A stretch of 64,000 nt of DNA from JANYLB01 sp963837715. GTDB taxonomy: Bacteria > Actinomycetota > Acidimicrobiia > IMCC26256 > JANYLB01. The stretch lies in assembly GCA_963837715.1 (NCBI GenBank), contig CAWIOF010000004.1, positions 62,001-126,000 of the forward strand, written 5' to 3'. Below, in pieces: positions 51,664-61,241 of the stretch; the first letter of the stretch is position 1, and each line of letters begins with the position of its first letter. The notes under the pieces are model-generated. The model worked only from the letters and a program-made list of their open reading frames with translations. It had not been told where the DNA came from and searched no databases. Position numbers and translations under genes: made by a program.

Positions 51664-53187
51664 TCATCCGGCGAACACCCGCGAGACGTGCTCGACGGCC
51701 GGGTTGGTGAGCGAGAAGAGCAGGTTCGGGTACACACCCAGGATCACGATCCCGAGGAGCAGCGGCGTCCAGGCGATCCACTCGGCAGTCGAGACGTCGT
51801 GGATGTGGGCGTCTTCGAATTCCGGCTTCGGCGTGCCGAACGCGACCCGCTGGAGCATCCAGAGCAGGTAGCCGGCGGCGAGGACCGTTCCGACCGCGGC
51901 GATGACCATGTAGACCCGGAACGTGACCTCGGAGAGCGCCGGCGCCGGCTGGTAGGCCGAGAGGATCGCGGGGAACTCGCCCCAGAACCCGGCCAGGCCG
52001 GGGAGGCCGAGCGAGGCCATGGCGCAGAAGCCGAGGATCCAGCCCATCTTCGGCGCCTGGGTGAGGAGCCCACCGAGGCGCTTGATCTCGCGCGTGTGGA
52101 AGTTGTGCTGCACCGACCCCGCGATGAAGAAGAGCATGCCGGTGATGAGACCGTGGGCGACCATCCCGAAGATCGCCGCGTTGAGTCCGAAGTCGGTGAG
52201 GGTCGCGATGCCGAGCATCACGAAACCCATGTGGGCGACCGACGAGAACGCGATGAGGCGCTTCATGTCGGTCTGCGCGAGACAGCAGAACGCGCCGTAG
52301 ATGATGCCGATCACGGCGAGGACACCGATCCAGGGTGCCCAGTTCACCGCGCCGTCGGGCAGGAGCGGCAGCGCGATACGGATGAAGCCGTAGGTACCGA
52401 GCTTCAGCATGATGGCGGCCAGCAGGACCGAGCCGACGGTCGGCGCCTCCGTGTGGGCGTCGGGGAGCCAGGTGTGGAACGGGAACATCGGCACCTTGAT
52501 CGCGAATCCGAGGAACATCCCCGCGAACACGAGGGTCTGGGTCCCCTCGACGATCCCCTTGCCGTGCAGGGCGGAGAGCGCCGGGATCGAGAACGTGTGC
52601 ACGTCGCTCAGGAAGTACATCGCGAGGAAGCTCAGGAGCATCAACGCCGACCCGAACAGCGTGAACAGGAAGAACTTGATCGACGCGTACTCCCGGTTCG
52701 GCCCGCCCCAGACGCCGATCATGAAGAACATGGGGAGCAGGACGATCTCGAAGAACACGAAGAAGAGGATGAGGTCCTGCGCCGCGAAGGTGCCGTTCAT
52801 GCCGACCTCGAGGAGCAGGATCAGCGCGAGGAAGGCCTTCGGGTTGTGGGGCTCGGGGAAGTGGTTCCACGAGTAGATGACGCAGAGCACCGTGATGAAC
52901 ATGGAGAGCACGAGCAGCGGGAGGCTGATGCCGTCGATCCCGAGGTGGTACCGGCTGTTGATGACGTCGATCCACGACTCGTTCACCCCGAACTGGAGGC
53001 GTCCGGCCCGGTCGTAGTCGAACCGGAACAGGATCCCGATCCCCACCGCGAACGTGACGAGGGTGGTGAGGAGCGCGACGAGCTTCTGCATGCCCTCGTC
53101 GGCGCGCGGGATCAGCAGGACGATCACCATGCCGACCACGGGCAGGAAGACCGCCAGGGTCAGGGCCCAGTCGTCGAACCAGTTCAT
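51664..53187 (-). CDS. nuoM: NADH-quinone oxidoreductase subunit M
   Basis: 507 residues, about 14 membrane segments. AAQDLILFFVFFEIVLLPMFFMIGVWGG (key Glu), FPFHTWLPDAHTEAPTVGSVLLAAIMLKLGTYG and IAFSSVAHMGFVMLG are NuoM hallmarks. It pumps protons in the membrane arm between NuoL and NuoN. Confidence 0.97.
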   Translation of the reverse strand: MNWFDDWALTLAVFLPVVGMVIVLLIPRADEGMQKLVALLTTLVTFAVGIGILFRFDYDRAGRLQFGVNESWIDVINSRYHLGIDGISLPLLVLSMFITVLCVIYSWNHFPEPHNPKAFLALILLLEVGMNGTFAAQDLILFFVFFEIVLLPMFFMIGVWGGPNREYASIKFFLFTLFGSALMLLSFLAMYFLSDVHTFSIPALSALHGKGIVEGTQTLVFAGMFLGFAIKVPMFPFHTWLPDAHTEAPTVGSVLLAAIMLKLGTYGFIRIALPLLPDGAVNWAPWIGVLAVIGIIYGAFCCLAQTDMKRLIAFSSVAHMGFVMLGIATLTDFGLNAAIFGMVAHGLITGMLFFIAGSVQHNFHTREIKRLGGLLTQAPKMGWILGFCAMASLGLPGLAGFWGEFPAILSAYQPAPALSEVTFRVYMVIAAVGTVLAAGYLLWMLQRVAFGTPKPEFEDAHIHDVSTAEWIAWTPLLLGIVILGVYPNLLFSLTNPAVEHVSRVFAG

Positions 53188-53206
53188 GCGGACCGTTCCC
53201 CTTTAC

Positions 53207-55267
53207 TCAACTGAAGATCACCAGGGCGAGAGCGAACGCGCCGACGGCGAAGAACATGACGAGGGCGTACCACTGGAGGCGACCGGTCTGCGCCCGACGG
53301 AGCAGCCCGCCCGATGCACCGGTCTCCCGGGCGAGCGTGTTGTACCCGGCGTCGAGCACGTCTTGGTCGACCCGGTACGTGCCTCCCGCGATCGACCGGG
53401 CCACGAGGCCCGTCCCCTTGACGATCGCATCGATGACGTTCTGATTGATCCAGTACGAGACACGTGCGACCGGGCCCTTGATGCCGGCGACGATCACACC
53501 CTCGTAGAGATCATCGAGGTAGTACTTGTTGACGAGGAACGTGTAGCCGGCGTGGGCGAGCGAGTTGCGCTGCGTCAGGCCCTTGAACGCACCGAGCTCC
53601 TCTTCGCGGAACCACAGGAAGCACCCGATGCCGATCGCGACGGCGACGATGAGCAGCGACGTGGTCGCGAGCCCGTAGTCGAACTCCGGGGTGATGACGG
53701 GCGGGAACGCGAAGTGCGGCTCGACGTACTCGACGAACTTCTCGAGGCCGAGCGGGACCGCCTGCGCGAGTCCGGCGAAGACGCTGAACACCGCGAGAAC
53801 GATGAGCGGGACGGTGATCGGCTTCGGCGACTCGTGCGGATGACCGTGGCCGCGGTACTCGCCGAAGAAGGTGAGGTAGACGCAGCGCGTCATGTAGGCC
53901 GCGGTGAGGAAGGCGCCGACGAGACCGATGATCGCGAAGGCCTCGTAGCCGCCCTGCCCCGCGGTGGCGAGGATCTCGTCCTTCGACCAGAACCCGGCGA
54001 GGGGCGCGATGCCGGCCAGCGCCGCGGAACCGATGAGGAAGGTCCAGAACGTGATCGGCATGTACTTGCGGAGGCCGCCCATGTCCTTCTTCATCTCGAA
54101 GGAGTGGTGCGAGCCCGAGTGACTCACCGACCCGGCGCCGAGGAACAGCAACGCCTTGAAGAACGCGTGGGTGAAGAGGTGGAACACCGCGCCGACCCAC
54201 GCACCGACGCCGAGGCCCATGACCATGTACCCGAGCTGGCTGATCGTGGAGTACGCGAGGACCTTCTTGATGTCGGTCTGCACGAACGCCAGCGCGGCGC
54301 CGATGATGATCGTGATCGCACCGACGATCGCCATCGGGTTGAAGCCGCCGTCGCCGATGTTGAAGCCGCTCCAGAAGACGCCGTAGACCCGCGCGCCGAG
54401 ATACACGCCCGCGACAACCATGGTCGCGGCGTGGATGAGGGCCGAGACCGGCGTCGGGCCGGCCATGGCGTCGGGGAGCCACGTGTGGAGCGGGAACTGT
54501 CCGCTCTTGCCGATGATGCCGATGAGCAGGCAACTCGCCCCGACCACCATCAGGGTGTGGTCGGCGCCCGAGCTGAGCGCGTACTGGTTGATGCCGACGA
54601 TGTTGAACGTGCCGGCGGCGAAGAACGTGACGATGATGCCGATCATCAGGCCGATGTCGCCGGTGCGGGTGGTGAGGAACGCCTTGAGCGCGGCGTTGGA
54701 GTTCGCGCCCTCCTCCCACCAGTGACCGATGAGCATGAACGAGCAGAGCCCGACCAGCTCCCAGCCCACGAGCAGCTGCAGGGTGTTCGGGGCGACGACC
54801 AGCAGCAGCATCGACGCGGTGAAGAGGCTCAGGGCCGCGTAGAAGTAGGTGAAGCGGATGTCGCCCTTCATGTACGACGTCGAGTAGATGTGCACCAGGA
54901 GCGAGATGAAGGTGACGACGAACAACATCATCACCGCGAGTCCGTCGATCTGGGTGCCGACGCCGAACTTCATCGCGCCGTTCTGCCACCAGGTGACGCC
55001 GTGCACGATCGGGGCGACGGCGACGTGCTCCTCGCCACCGGAGAGCATGAAGCTCCTACCGATCGCGCCCAGGCCCTCGTGGCCACTCTCGGCCGCGTCG
55101 ACGTGGTTCACCCACTGCACGACCGCGACGCACGACAACACGAACGACGCGGCGAGCGCGACGATGCCGATCTCCGAACCCTGGCGCGGCATCTTCTTGC
55201 CGAAGAAGAGGATCAGCAGGAACGAGAGCGCAGGGATGAGGACGATGATCCACGCGGAGTCGAGCAC
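53207..55267 (-). CDS. nuoL: NADH-quinone oxidoreductase subunit L
   Basis: 686 residues, about 16 membrane segments plus the long lateral-helix region at the C-terminus. LQLLVGWELVGLCSFMLIGHWW, SGQFPLHTWLPDAMAGPTPVSALIHAATMVVAGVYL and AYSTISQLGYMVMGLG are the antiporter core. It is the distal proton-pumping subunit. It starts 3 bases after nuoK. Confidence 0.97.
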   Translation of the reverse strand: MLDSAWIIVLIPALSFLLILFFGKKMPRQGSEIGIVALAASFVLSCVAVVQWVNHVDAAESGHEGLGAIGRSFMLSGGEEHVAVAPIVHGVTWWQNGAMKFGVGTQIDGLAVMMLFVVTFISLLVHIYSTSYMKGDIRFTYFYAALSLFTASMLLLVVAPNTLQLLVGWELVGLCSFMLIGHWWEEGANSNAALKAFLTTRTGDIGLMIGIIVTFFAAGTFNIVGINQYALSSGADHTLMVVGASCLLIGIIGKSGQFPLHTWLPDAMAGPTPVSALIHAATMVVAGVYLGARVYGVFWSGFNIGDGGFNPMAIVGAITIIIGAALAFVQTDIKKVLAYSTISQLGYMVMGLGVGAWVGAVFHLFTHAFFKALLFLGAGSVSHSGSHHSFEMKKDMGGLRKYMPITFWTFLIGSAALAGIAPLAGFWSKDEILATAGQGGYEAFAIIGLVGAFLTAAYMTRCVYLTFFGEYRGHGHPHESPKPITVPLIVLAVFSVFAGLAQAVPLGLEKFVEYVEPHFAFPPVITPEFDYGLATTSLLIVAVAIGIGCFLWFREEELGAFKGLTQRNSLAHAGYTFLVNKYYLDDLYEGVIVAGIKGPVARVSYWINQNVIDAIVKGTGLVARSIAGGTYRVDQDVLDAGYNTLARETGASGGLLRRAQTGRLQWYALVMFFAVGAFALALVIFS

Positions 55268-55269
55268 GG

Positions 55270-55569
55270 TCAGCCCCTCATCTGGTCGAGCTCGTCGAGG
55301 TCGGGACTGCGGAGGTTCCGGTAGATGAGGAGCACGATGGCGAGACCGACGCCGACCTCAGCCGCCGCGATCGTGATGATGAACAGCGCGAACACCTGAC
55401 CCGACACCTCGGTGAGGCGGGCCGAGAAGGCGACCAGGTTCAGGTTCACGGCGTTGAGCATGAGCTCCACGCTCATCAGCACGAGCACACCGTTGCGGCG
55501 GGCGAGCACGCCGTAGACGCCGGTGCAGAAGAGGAACGCGCTCAGGATGAGGAACTGGTTCAGCACCAT
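55270..55569 (-). CDS. nuoK: NADH-quinone oxidoreductase subunit K
   Basis: 99 residues, three membrane spans: LNQFLILSAFLFCTGVYGVLARRN, LMSVELMLNAVNLNLVAFS with the conserved Glu, FALFIITIAAAEVGVGLAIVLLIYRN with a second Glu. Complete. Confidence 0.97.
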   Translation of the reverse strand: MVLNQFLILSAFLFCTGVYGVLARRNGVLVLMSVELMLNAVNLNLVAFSARLTEVSGQVFALFIITIAAAEVGVGLAIVLLIYRNLRSPDLDELDQMRG

Positions 55570-55571
55570 GG

Positions 55572-56075
55572 TCAGTCCCTCCTCGCGATCACGACCGCGC
55601 CCACGAGCGCGGCGAGCAGCAGCATCGAGACGACCTCGAACGGGACGACGTACTGGCGGAAGATCGCATCACCGACGGTCGCGGTCTTGCCGGTGGCGAG
55701 CACCGCGGCGTCGAGCTTGATCTTCTGCTTCCCGAACGCGTCGACGAGCAGCGTGACGAGCACGCCCAGGAGGAAGACGGCCGCGACGGCGGCGGGGAAT
55801 CGCTGGTTGTTGTCGAACTCGGAGTCGCCACCCATCGGTGCCCGGGTGAGCATGATCCCGAAGAGGAAGAGGATGACGACCGCGCCGATGTAGATGAGCA
55901 CCTGCACCCAGGCGACGAACTCGGCCCCGAGCAGGATGTACTGCGCGGCGACGCCGGCCAGCACGACCACGAGGTACAACGCGGCGTGGACGACGTTGCG
56001 GGTGCGGACCACGCCGATGGCGGCGAGCCCCATCGCGACCGCGACGATCCAGAAGGCGACGTTCTGCGCGACCAC
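55572..56075 (-). CDS. nuoJ: NADH-quinone oxidoreductase subunit J
   Basis: 167 residues from GTG 56075, five membrane spans. VVHAALYLVVVLAGVAAQYILLGAEFVAWVQVLIYIGAVVILFLFGIML is the family core with the pi-bulge helix; EVVSMLLLAALVGAVVIAR closes it. It follows nuoI by 5 bases. Confidence 0.96.
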   Translation of the reverse strand: MVAQNVAFWIVAVAMGLAAIGVVRTRNVVHAALYLVVVLAGVAAQYILLGAEFVAWVQVLIYIGAVVILFLFGIMLTRAPMGGDSEFDNNQRFPAAVAAVFLLGVLVTLLVDAFGKQKIKLDAAVLATGKTATVGDAIFRQYVVPFEVVSMLLLAALVGAVVIARRD

Positions 56076-56080
56076 AGCAG

Positions 56081-56578
56081 CTACTTCTTCGCCTTGATGT
56101 CGGCACCGAGCTCGAGCGGCTCGGGTTCGGGCACCGTGGCCATCCACTCACCGAGCCGGTCCTTGTCGTGCAGGAGGTTCGCGATCTGGAACTCGGTGTA
56201 CTCGAAGTCGGGGCTCCAGAAGAGGGCGTCGAACGGGCAGACCTCTACGCAGATCCCGCAGTACATGCAGAGGCCGTAGTCGATGTCGAAGCGGTCGAGG
56301 ATGCTCACCGTGCGGTCGCGGCCGCCTTCGCGGCGCGGGGGACGCTTCTCCTTGTGGCCCTCGATGTAGATGCACCAGTCGGGGCAGCTGCGCGCGCACA
56401 GCATGCAGACGGTGCAGTTCTCCTCCTTGAGCGCGATGACGCCACGCGCCCGGCTCACCGGCTCTTCCTTCTCGTGCGGGTACTGCACGGTGACCGCGCC
56501 CTTGAGCATGGTCTTGAAGGTGATGCCGAGGCCGCCGATCAGGCCGGGCATCTTCGGCTTGCGCATCTTCGGCGCCAT
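56081..56578 (-). CDS. nuoI: NADH-quinone oxidoreductase subunit I
   Basis: 165 residues, peripheral-arm ferredoxin-like subunit. Two [4Fe-4S] motifs: C55-x2-C58-x2-C61-x3-C65 and C104-x2-C107-x2-C110-x3-C114, carrying N6a and N6b on the way to quinone. It is adjacent to nuoH. Confidence 0.97.
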   Translation of the reverse strand: MAPKMRKPKMPGLIGGLGITFKTMLKGAVTVQYPHEKEEPVSRARGVIALKEENCTVCMLCARSCPDWCIYIEGHKEKRPPRREGGRDRTVSILDRFDIDYGLCMYCGICVEVCPFDALFWSPDFEYTEFQIANLLHDKDRLGEWMATVPEPEPLELGADIKAKK

Positions 56579-57607
56579 CTACATCGCCACCTTGAGGATG
56601 CCGGTGAGGAGGATGTTGGCGAGCCCGAGCGGGATGAGGACCTTCCAGGCGAGGGCCTGGAGTTGGTCTTCCCGAAGTCGGGGATAGGTGAACCGCACCC
56701 AGAAGAAGAGGAACGCCACGAACATCAGCTTGGCGAAGAGGACCACCGGCCCCAGGATGTCGGCCATGGTGCCGTGCACGCCGGGGATGGCCCAACCACC
56801 GAGGAAGAGCGTGGCCGCGAGCGCAGCGAACGCGAACGCGGTGCCGACCTCACCGATGTAGAAGAACAGGAACCGGAACCCCGTGTACTCGACCATGTAG
56901 CCGGCGACCAGCTCGCTCTCGGCCACCGGCATGTCGAACGGGGTCTGGGTGAGCTCGGCCTGCGCGGCAACGAGGAAGAGACCGAAACCGATGATCTGGG
57001 TGAAGAAGAACGGGTTGCCGATGCCGTCCCACCCGAAGATCGATCCGTTCTGCTGGGCGGCGACGATGCCCTGCAGGCTCATCGTGCCCGCCTGGACGAC
57101 CACACCGACCACCGCGAGGAGCAGGGGGAGCTCGTAGGCGATGAGCTGGGCCGCGGCGCGCAACGCACCGAGGAGCGCGAACTTGTTGGAGCTGGCCCAT
57201 CCGGCCATGAGCACACCGATGACCGACAGGCTCGAGACGGCGAGTGCGTAGAACACGCCGACGTCGATGTCCTTGACCACGATGCGCGGCCCGGCCGGGA
57301 TCACCACGAAGATCAGGAACGTCGACATGAGGATGACCACCGGGGCCATCGCGAAGACGCGACGGTCGGCGCCATCCGGCATCACGTCTTCCTTCTGGAT
57401 GAACTTGATGCCGTCGCCGATGAGCTGGAACCAACCGTGGAACCCGCCCGGGTCCATCGGACCGAGCCGGCTCTGCATGTGGCTCATCATCTTCAAGAGG
57501 AACGTGTAGCCGAGGATCAACGCGCCCGCGGGCACGAGCGCCAGGATGATGATCGTCTTGATCGCGAGGGTGGTCCCCCACCCGATGTCGAGCGCCAGGA
57601 TCTCCAT
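56579..57607 (-). CDS. nuoH: NADH-quinone oxidoreductase subunit H
   Basis: 342 residues from ATG 57607, which shares a base with the nuoD stop (TGATG). Eight membrane spans; MQSRLGPMDPGGFHGWFQLIGDGIKFIQKED and QTPFDMPVAESELVAGYMVEYTGFRFLFFYIGE contain the quinone-channel residues. It links the peripheral and membrane arms. Confidence 0.97.
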   Translation of the reverse strand: MEILALDIGWGTTLAIKTIIILALVPAGALILGYTFLLKMMSHMQSRLGPMDPGGFHGWFQLIGDGIKFIQKEDVMPDGADRRVFAMAPVVILMSTFLIFVVIPAGPRIVVKDIDVGVFYALAVSSLSVIGVLMAGWASSNKFALLGALRAAAQLIAYELPLLLAVVGVVVQAGTMSLQGIVAAQQNGSIFGWDGIGNPFFFTQIIGFGLFLVAAQAELTQTPFDMPVAESELVAGYMVEYTGFRFLFFYIGEVGTAFAFAALAATLFLGGWAIPGVHGTMADILGPVVLFAKLMFVAFLFFWVRFTYPRLREDQLQALAWKVLIPLGLANILLTGILKVAM

Positions 57608-58794
57608 CACCGGTCGATGTCTCCGAGGATGAAGTAGAGGGAGGCGAGGATCGTGATCACGTCGGGAACGTAGACGCCCCGCAGCAGCCACGGCATGATC
57701 GAGACGTTGCTGAACGACGCCGAGCGGATCTTCACGCGGAACGGGCCGGTCGCGCCCTTCGAGACGACGTAGTAGCCCATCTGGCCGAGCGGGTTCTCGA
57801 CCTCGGAGTAGACCTCGCCCTCGGGCACCTTGATGATGCGCGGGACCTTGGCCATGATCGGCCCGCTCGGCATCTGGTCGAGGAGCTGCAGCACCATGCG
57901 GCACGACTCGCGGGTCTCCTGGAGGCGGACCCAGTAGCGGGCGAACGAGTCGCCGTCGGGGTGGGTCCAGACCTTGAAGTCGAGCTCGGGGTAGACGAGG
58001 TAGGGCCGACCGTCGCGACGCAGGTCCCAGTCGACGCCCGACGCACGCAGGTTCGAGCCCGACATCCCGTAGGCCGCGCCGAGCTCGCCGGGGACGATGC
58101 CGATCGACTTCGTGCGGGCCTGGAAGATCTCGTTGCCGGCGACGAGGTCTTCGAACTCGTCGCACCCGTCGAGCATCTTCTTCATGACCTCGCGGGTCTC
58201 GCTGATCCAGCCCCACGGGAGGTCGTCCTTCAGGCCGCCGATGCGGTTGAAGTTGGGGTGGAACCGCCCGCCGGTTGCGCCCTCGATGAGGTTGAGGACG
58301 TACTCCCGGTCGCGGAAGCCGTAGAACGCGGGCGTGAGTGCACCGACCTGGAGGGCCATCTCACCGAGGAACAGGTAGAAGGTCGAGATGCGCGACAGCT
58401 CGGTGAGCACCGTGCGGATGTACTGCGCGCGGGGTGGCGCCTCGATGGTCATGAGGCGTTCGGCGGCGTCGACGAACGGCACCTCGTTCGCGAAGCTCGA
58501 CAACCAGTCGATGCGGTTCACGAGGGTGGTGATCTGGGGGTACGTGCGGTACTCGGTGAGCTTCTCGTAGCCCCGGTGCATGTACCCGATCACGGGATCG
58601 GCCGACACGACCCGCTCACCGTCGAGCCGCACCACGAGCCGCAGCGTGCCGTGCGTCGCCGGGTGCTGCGGGCCCAGGTTGAGGATCATGTCGCCGGTGT
58701 CGAGCTCGACGTTGACCTGCGCCTCGGCGAGGTGACGCAGCGCGCCCGGTTCGAGCTGGATCTCCGGCATCGGCGGGTTCTCCGTCGTGCTCAT
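57607..58794 (-). CDS. nuoD: NADH-quinone oxidoreductase subunit D
   Basis: 395 residues. LGPQHPATHGTLRLVVRLDGERV, YMHRGYEKLTEYRTY and the quinone-site residues in the N-half, then LGQMGYYVVSKGATGPFRVKIRSASF and DVITILASLYFILGDIDR at the C-terminus. It forms the quinone pocket with NuoB. Here it is separate from nuoC, not fused. nuoE, F and G, which should follow it, are absent. Confidence 0.97.
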   Translation of the reverse strand: MSTTENPPMPEIQLEPGALRHLAEAQVNVELDTGDMILNLGPQHPATHGTLRLVVRLDGERVVSADPVIGYMHRGYEKLTEYRTYPQITTLVNRIDWLSSFANEVPFVDAAERLMTIEAPPRAQYIRTVLTELSRISTFYLFLGEMALQVGALTPAFYGFRDREYVLNLIEGATGGRFHPNFNRIGGLKDDLPWGWISETREVMKKMLDGCDEFEDLVAGNEIFQARTKSIGIVPGELGAAYGMSGSNLRASGVDWDLRRDGRPYLVYPELDFKVWTHPDGDSFARYWVRLQETRESCRMVLQLLDQMPSGPIMAKVPRIIKVPEGEVYSEVENPLGQMGYYVVSKGATGPFRVKIRSASFSNVSIMPWLLRGVYVPDVITILASLYFILGDIDR

Positions 58795-59501
58795 GCCTCC
58801 ACCTCCTCGGCGGGAGTGTCGTCGCCGGGCATGCCCTCGACGTCGACGAGGCCGGGCCAGGGCTTCACCTCGCGCGCCAGCAGTGCGAAGTCCTTGCGCA
58901 GCGGATGGCCCTCGAACTCAGCGGGGAGGTAGAGCTTGCGCAGGTTCGGGTGACCCTCGAACCCGATGCCGAACATCTCCGCGCACTCGCGCTCGTGCCA
59001 GTCGGCTCCCGGGTACACCGAGGTCCACGTCTGCGCGCTGGGCGCGTCGTCGTCGACGTCGGTCTTCAGGGTGACGCCGTGGTGCTTCGTGGTGCTCTGT
59101 ACGTGGGCGAACACCTGGAAGCGGCCGGTCGAACCCGCCACGCCGAAGGTCATCTCGGTGGGCTGCACCGGCGCCGAGGTGTCGGAGCTGGCTTCGTCGC
59201 CGCCGCCGGGCGCGACCATCGGTTGCCAGTCGATCCCCGACACGAACGACAGGTAGTCGCAGTGCAACTTCGTCTTGGCCACCTCGGCACTGCGGCGCCA
59301 GGCATCGGGGCGGATGCGCACCACGAGGGTGCCGAGCGCGTCGGCGTGCTCGACCACACCGTCGCCGAGCTCGGCTTCGAAGACTGCCAACAACGCGGCC
59401 TGCTCGTCGGTGAGCGCGGGCACCTCCGGTTCCGCGACCTCGGCCGCGGGGACCGCTTCGGCACCTTCCTCGGCGGGCTGGTCGGTCGGTTCGTCAGGCA
59501 T
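58791..59501 (-). CDS. nuoC: NADH-quinone oxidoreductase subunit C
   Basis: 236 residues, ATG 59501. An acidic 40-residue start, then CDYLSFVSGIDW, FQVFAHVQSTTKHHGVTLKT and the signature YPGADWHERECAEMFGIGFEGHPNLRKLYLPAEFEGHPLRKDF. It sits in the peripheral arm beside NuoD. The stop overlaps the nuoD ATG. Confidence 0.96.
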   Translation of the reverse strand: MPDEPTDQPAEEGAEAVPAAEVAEPEVPALTDEQAALLAVFEAELGDGVVEHADALGTLVVRIRPDAWRRSAEVAKTKLHCDYLSFVSGIDWQPMVAPGGGDEASSDTSAPVQPTEMTFGVAGSTGRFQVFAHVQSTTKHHGVTLKTDVDDDAPSAQTWTSVYPGADWHERECAEMFGIGFEGHPNLRKLYLPAEFEGHPLRKDFALLAREVKPWPGLVDVEGMPGDDTPAEEVEA

Positions 59502-60079
59502 CGGACACGCCCACCTTCACCGTCGGGGTCGGCAACGGGCGTCGACACCATCGCGACGTCGTCGGGCACCTCTCCCCGCCAGCGGGCCGCGAGATCGTCG
59601 TTGCCGATCCCCTCGTTCTGGATCCGCTCCTGCAGCATCACGATGCCCTGCAGCAGGGCCTCGGGACGCGGCGGGCACCCGGGGACGTAGACGTCGACGG
59701 GGATGACCTGGTCGACGCCCTTGGTGACCGAGTACGAGTCCCAGTAGGGCCCGCCGCAGTTGGAGCAGGATCCCATCGAGATCACGTACTTCGGGTCGGG
59801 GATCTGCTCGTAGAGGCGACGGATCGCCGGTGCCATCTTGTCGGTGACGGTGCCCGAGATCACGACGAGGTCGGCCTGGCGGGGGCTCGCGGGGAACGGG
59901 ATGACCCCGAGCCGCATCATGTCGTAGCGCGGACCGGCGAGGGCCGCGGCCATCTCGATCGCGCAGCAGGCGAGGCCCCACTGGAACATCCAGAGCGAGT
60001 ACTTGCGGCTGTAGTTGAGGAGCCACGTGAGCGGCTTGGCCGCCGGCTTCGAGAGGGTGCCGTTCGTGACTAGGCCCAC
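59494..60079 (-). CDS. nuoB: NADH-quinone oxidoreductase subunit B, frame break near its end
   Basis: From GTG 60079 (GGGGG upstream): LNYSRKYSLWMFQWGLACCAIEM, PRYDMMRLGVIPFPASPRQADLVVISGTV, MGSCSNCGGPYWDSYSV and VPGCPPRPEALLQGI give the four Cys ligands of cluster N2. After DDVAMVSTP the sequenced frame reads on into nuoC as nonsense. Removing one C from the CCC at 59537-59539 gives LPTPTVKVGVSDA with TGA at 59496-59494, overlapping the nuoC start, a natural ending. An insertion error or recent frameshift is likely. Confidence 0.93.
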
Positions 60080-60432
60080 CGGAGCACCCCCTTGCGCCAC
60101 GCGTAGACGAGACCGAGGGCGAGGATCAGCACGAAGACGATCATCTCGATGACCGCGAACCAGCCGAGCGTCTCGAGCTGCACCGCCCAGGGGAAGATGA
60201 AGACCGCTTCGACGTCGAACATGACGAAGAGGAGCGCGTAGACGTAGTACCGGATGTTCGACTGACCGAAGCCGCCGATCGGGTCGGAACCGGCTTCGTA
60301 GGTGATGTACTTCTCGGGCTGGGGCCGGTTCGGGCGGATGAGCCGACCGACGCCCAACATCCCACCTGCCATCGCCAGAGCAGCCCCGATGAACAGGGCA
60401 ACCGCGAGGTAACTCCGGTAGTACTCGGTCAC
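60070..60432 (-). CDS. nuoA: NADH-quinone oxidoreductase subunit A
   Basis: About 120 residues. The family pattern is clear: three membrane spans, YITYEAGSDPIGGFGQSNIRYYVYALLFVMFDVEAVFIFPWAV. GTG 60432 gives a family-like N-terminus (VTEYYRSYLAVALFI); GTG 60450 is an upstream alternative with poor ribosome-site spacing. First gene of the nuo operon, behind a candidate promoter. Confidence 0.95.
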   Translation of the reverse strand: MTEYYRSYLAVALFIGAALAMAGGMLGVGRLIRPNRPQPEKYITYEAGSDPIGGFGQSNIRYYVYALLFVMFDVEAVFIFPWAVQLETLGWFAVIEMIVFVLILALGLVYAWRKGVLRWA

Positions 60433-60471
60433 GCGCGCCGCCGCCTCCACCTCAGGTCCCGGGCGGACCGG

Positions 60472-60502
60472 AGCATACCTCCGGGCCTTTTCGAAGGGTC
60501 TA
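60472..60502 (-). promoter_or_regulatory. Candidate promoter of the nuo operon
   Basis: TAGACC (60502-60497) and TATGCT (60477-60472) with a 19-base spacer, on the minus strand. The predicted start is near 60465, about 33 bases before the chosen nuoA start. The spacer is long, so confidence is moderate. Confidence 0.45.
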
Positions 60503-60519
60503 ATCGCGAGCCGTACTTC

Positions 60520-60630
60520 TGGTCGGCTCCGCTACGCCTCTTTCAATCGGGTCGGCTCCACTGCGCCGGCTCGATCGCCGAGCCGGTCCTGCACCCGCGG
60601 TCGTCCGCCGGCTCCGCTACGCCTCTTTCA
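60520..60630 (-). repeat. Dispersed repeat, copy F with an extra partial arm
   Basis: The main copy (60630-60550) has left arm GCGGAGCCGGCGGAC next to the stop of the Pit-partner gene and right arm GATCGAGCCGGCGCAGTGG. A second left-arm-like segment, GAGGCGTAGCGGAGCCGACC, lies at about 60540-60520, as if a second copy was partly joined. It separates the Pit genes from the nuo promoter. Confidence 0.7.
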
Positions 60631-61241
60631 AGACCGAGAACCAGACGCGGTGGCAGACGCCGAGGACCGCGTCACCGAGGCCGTCGTAGCGCCGGTAGAT
60701 CTCGGCGGTGAGGACGACCTGCCCAGCGGAGTCGGTCGAGACCGCGAGCTCGGTGATCGCCTGCCGGTAGGCCTTCTGGAGGCCGCGCGTGGCCTTGATC
60801 GCGAGGTCGGCGTGCTCGCCCGCCTCGGTCCGACGGTCGGGCAGCGCATCGAACGCCCCGACGAGGTGCTCGATCGCGTCGAGCGCACAGCCGGCCATGC
60901 GGGCCGCGTGCTCGTCGGGCTCCCAGCCGGCGGCCTGCGGCCTGGCGGACGACGTTCTTGGCGGTGTTCTGGACCAGATCGAGCCGGTCGGAGACGGTGT
61001 AGAGGTCCTCCTGGTCGAGCGGGGCCGAGAGCACGTCGCGGAGCGCCTCCACGAGGGCCCGCCGGGCATCGTCGCCGTCGTGCTCGCGTTCCCGGACCGC
61101 GCTCGCGGCCTCGCCGTCGCCGCCCGCAGACCAGTGGGCGAAGGCCTGGAGCGACGCCTCCGTCAACTGCACCTGGGTCCGGAGGAGCCCGAGGACATCG
61201 GGTTGGGACCGCAGGAACCAGGGAAGGCGCATCCCGATCAT
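60617..61241 (-). pseudogene. Pit-accessory DUF47/PhoU-like protein, interrupted by a one-base frameshift
   Basis: Two frames join to one helical DUF47 protein of about 208 residues. The N-part from ATG 61241 (overlapping the pit stop) reads RTQVQLTEASLQAFAHW, ALRDVLSAPLDQEDLYTVSDRLDLVQNTAKNV. The C-part reads AAGWEPDEHAARMAGCALDAIEHLVGAF, GLQKAYRQAITEL and YDGLGDAVLGVCHRVWFSVLKEA. Removing one base at about 60938 joins them as RQAEAAGWEPDEH. The total of 625 bases is 3n+1. DUF47 proteins accompany Pit transporters and probably control them. Confidence 0.8.
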
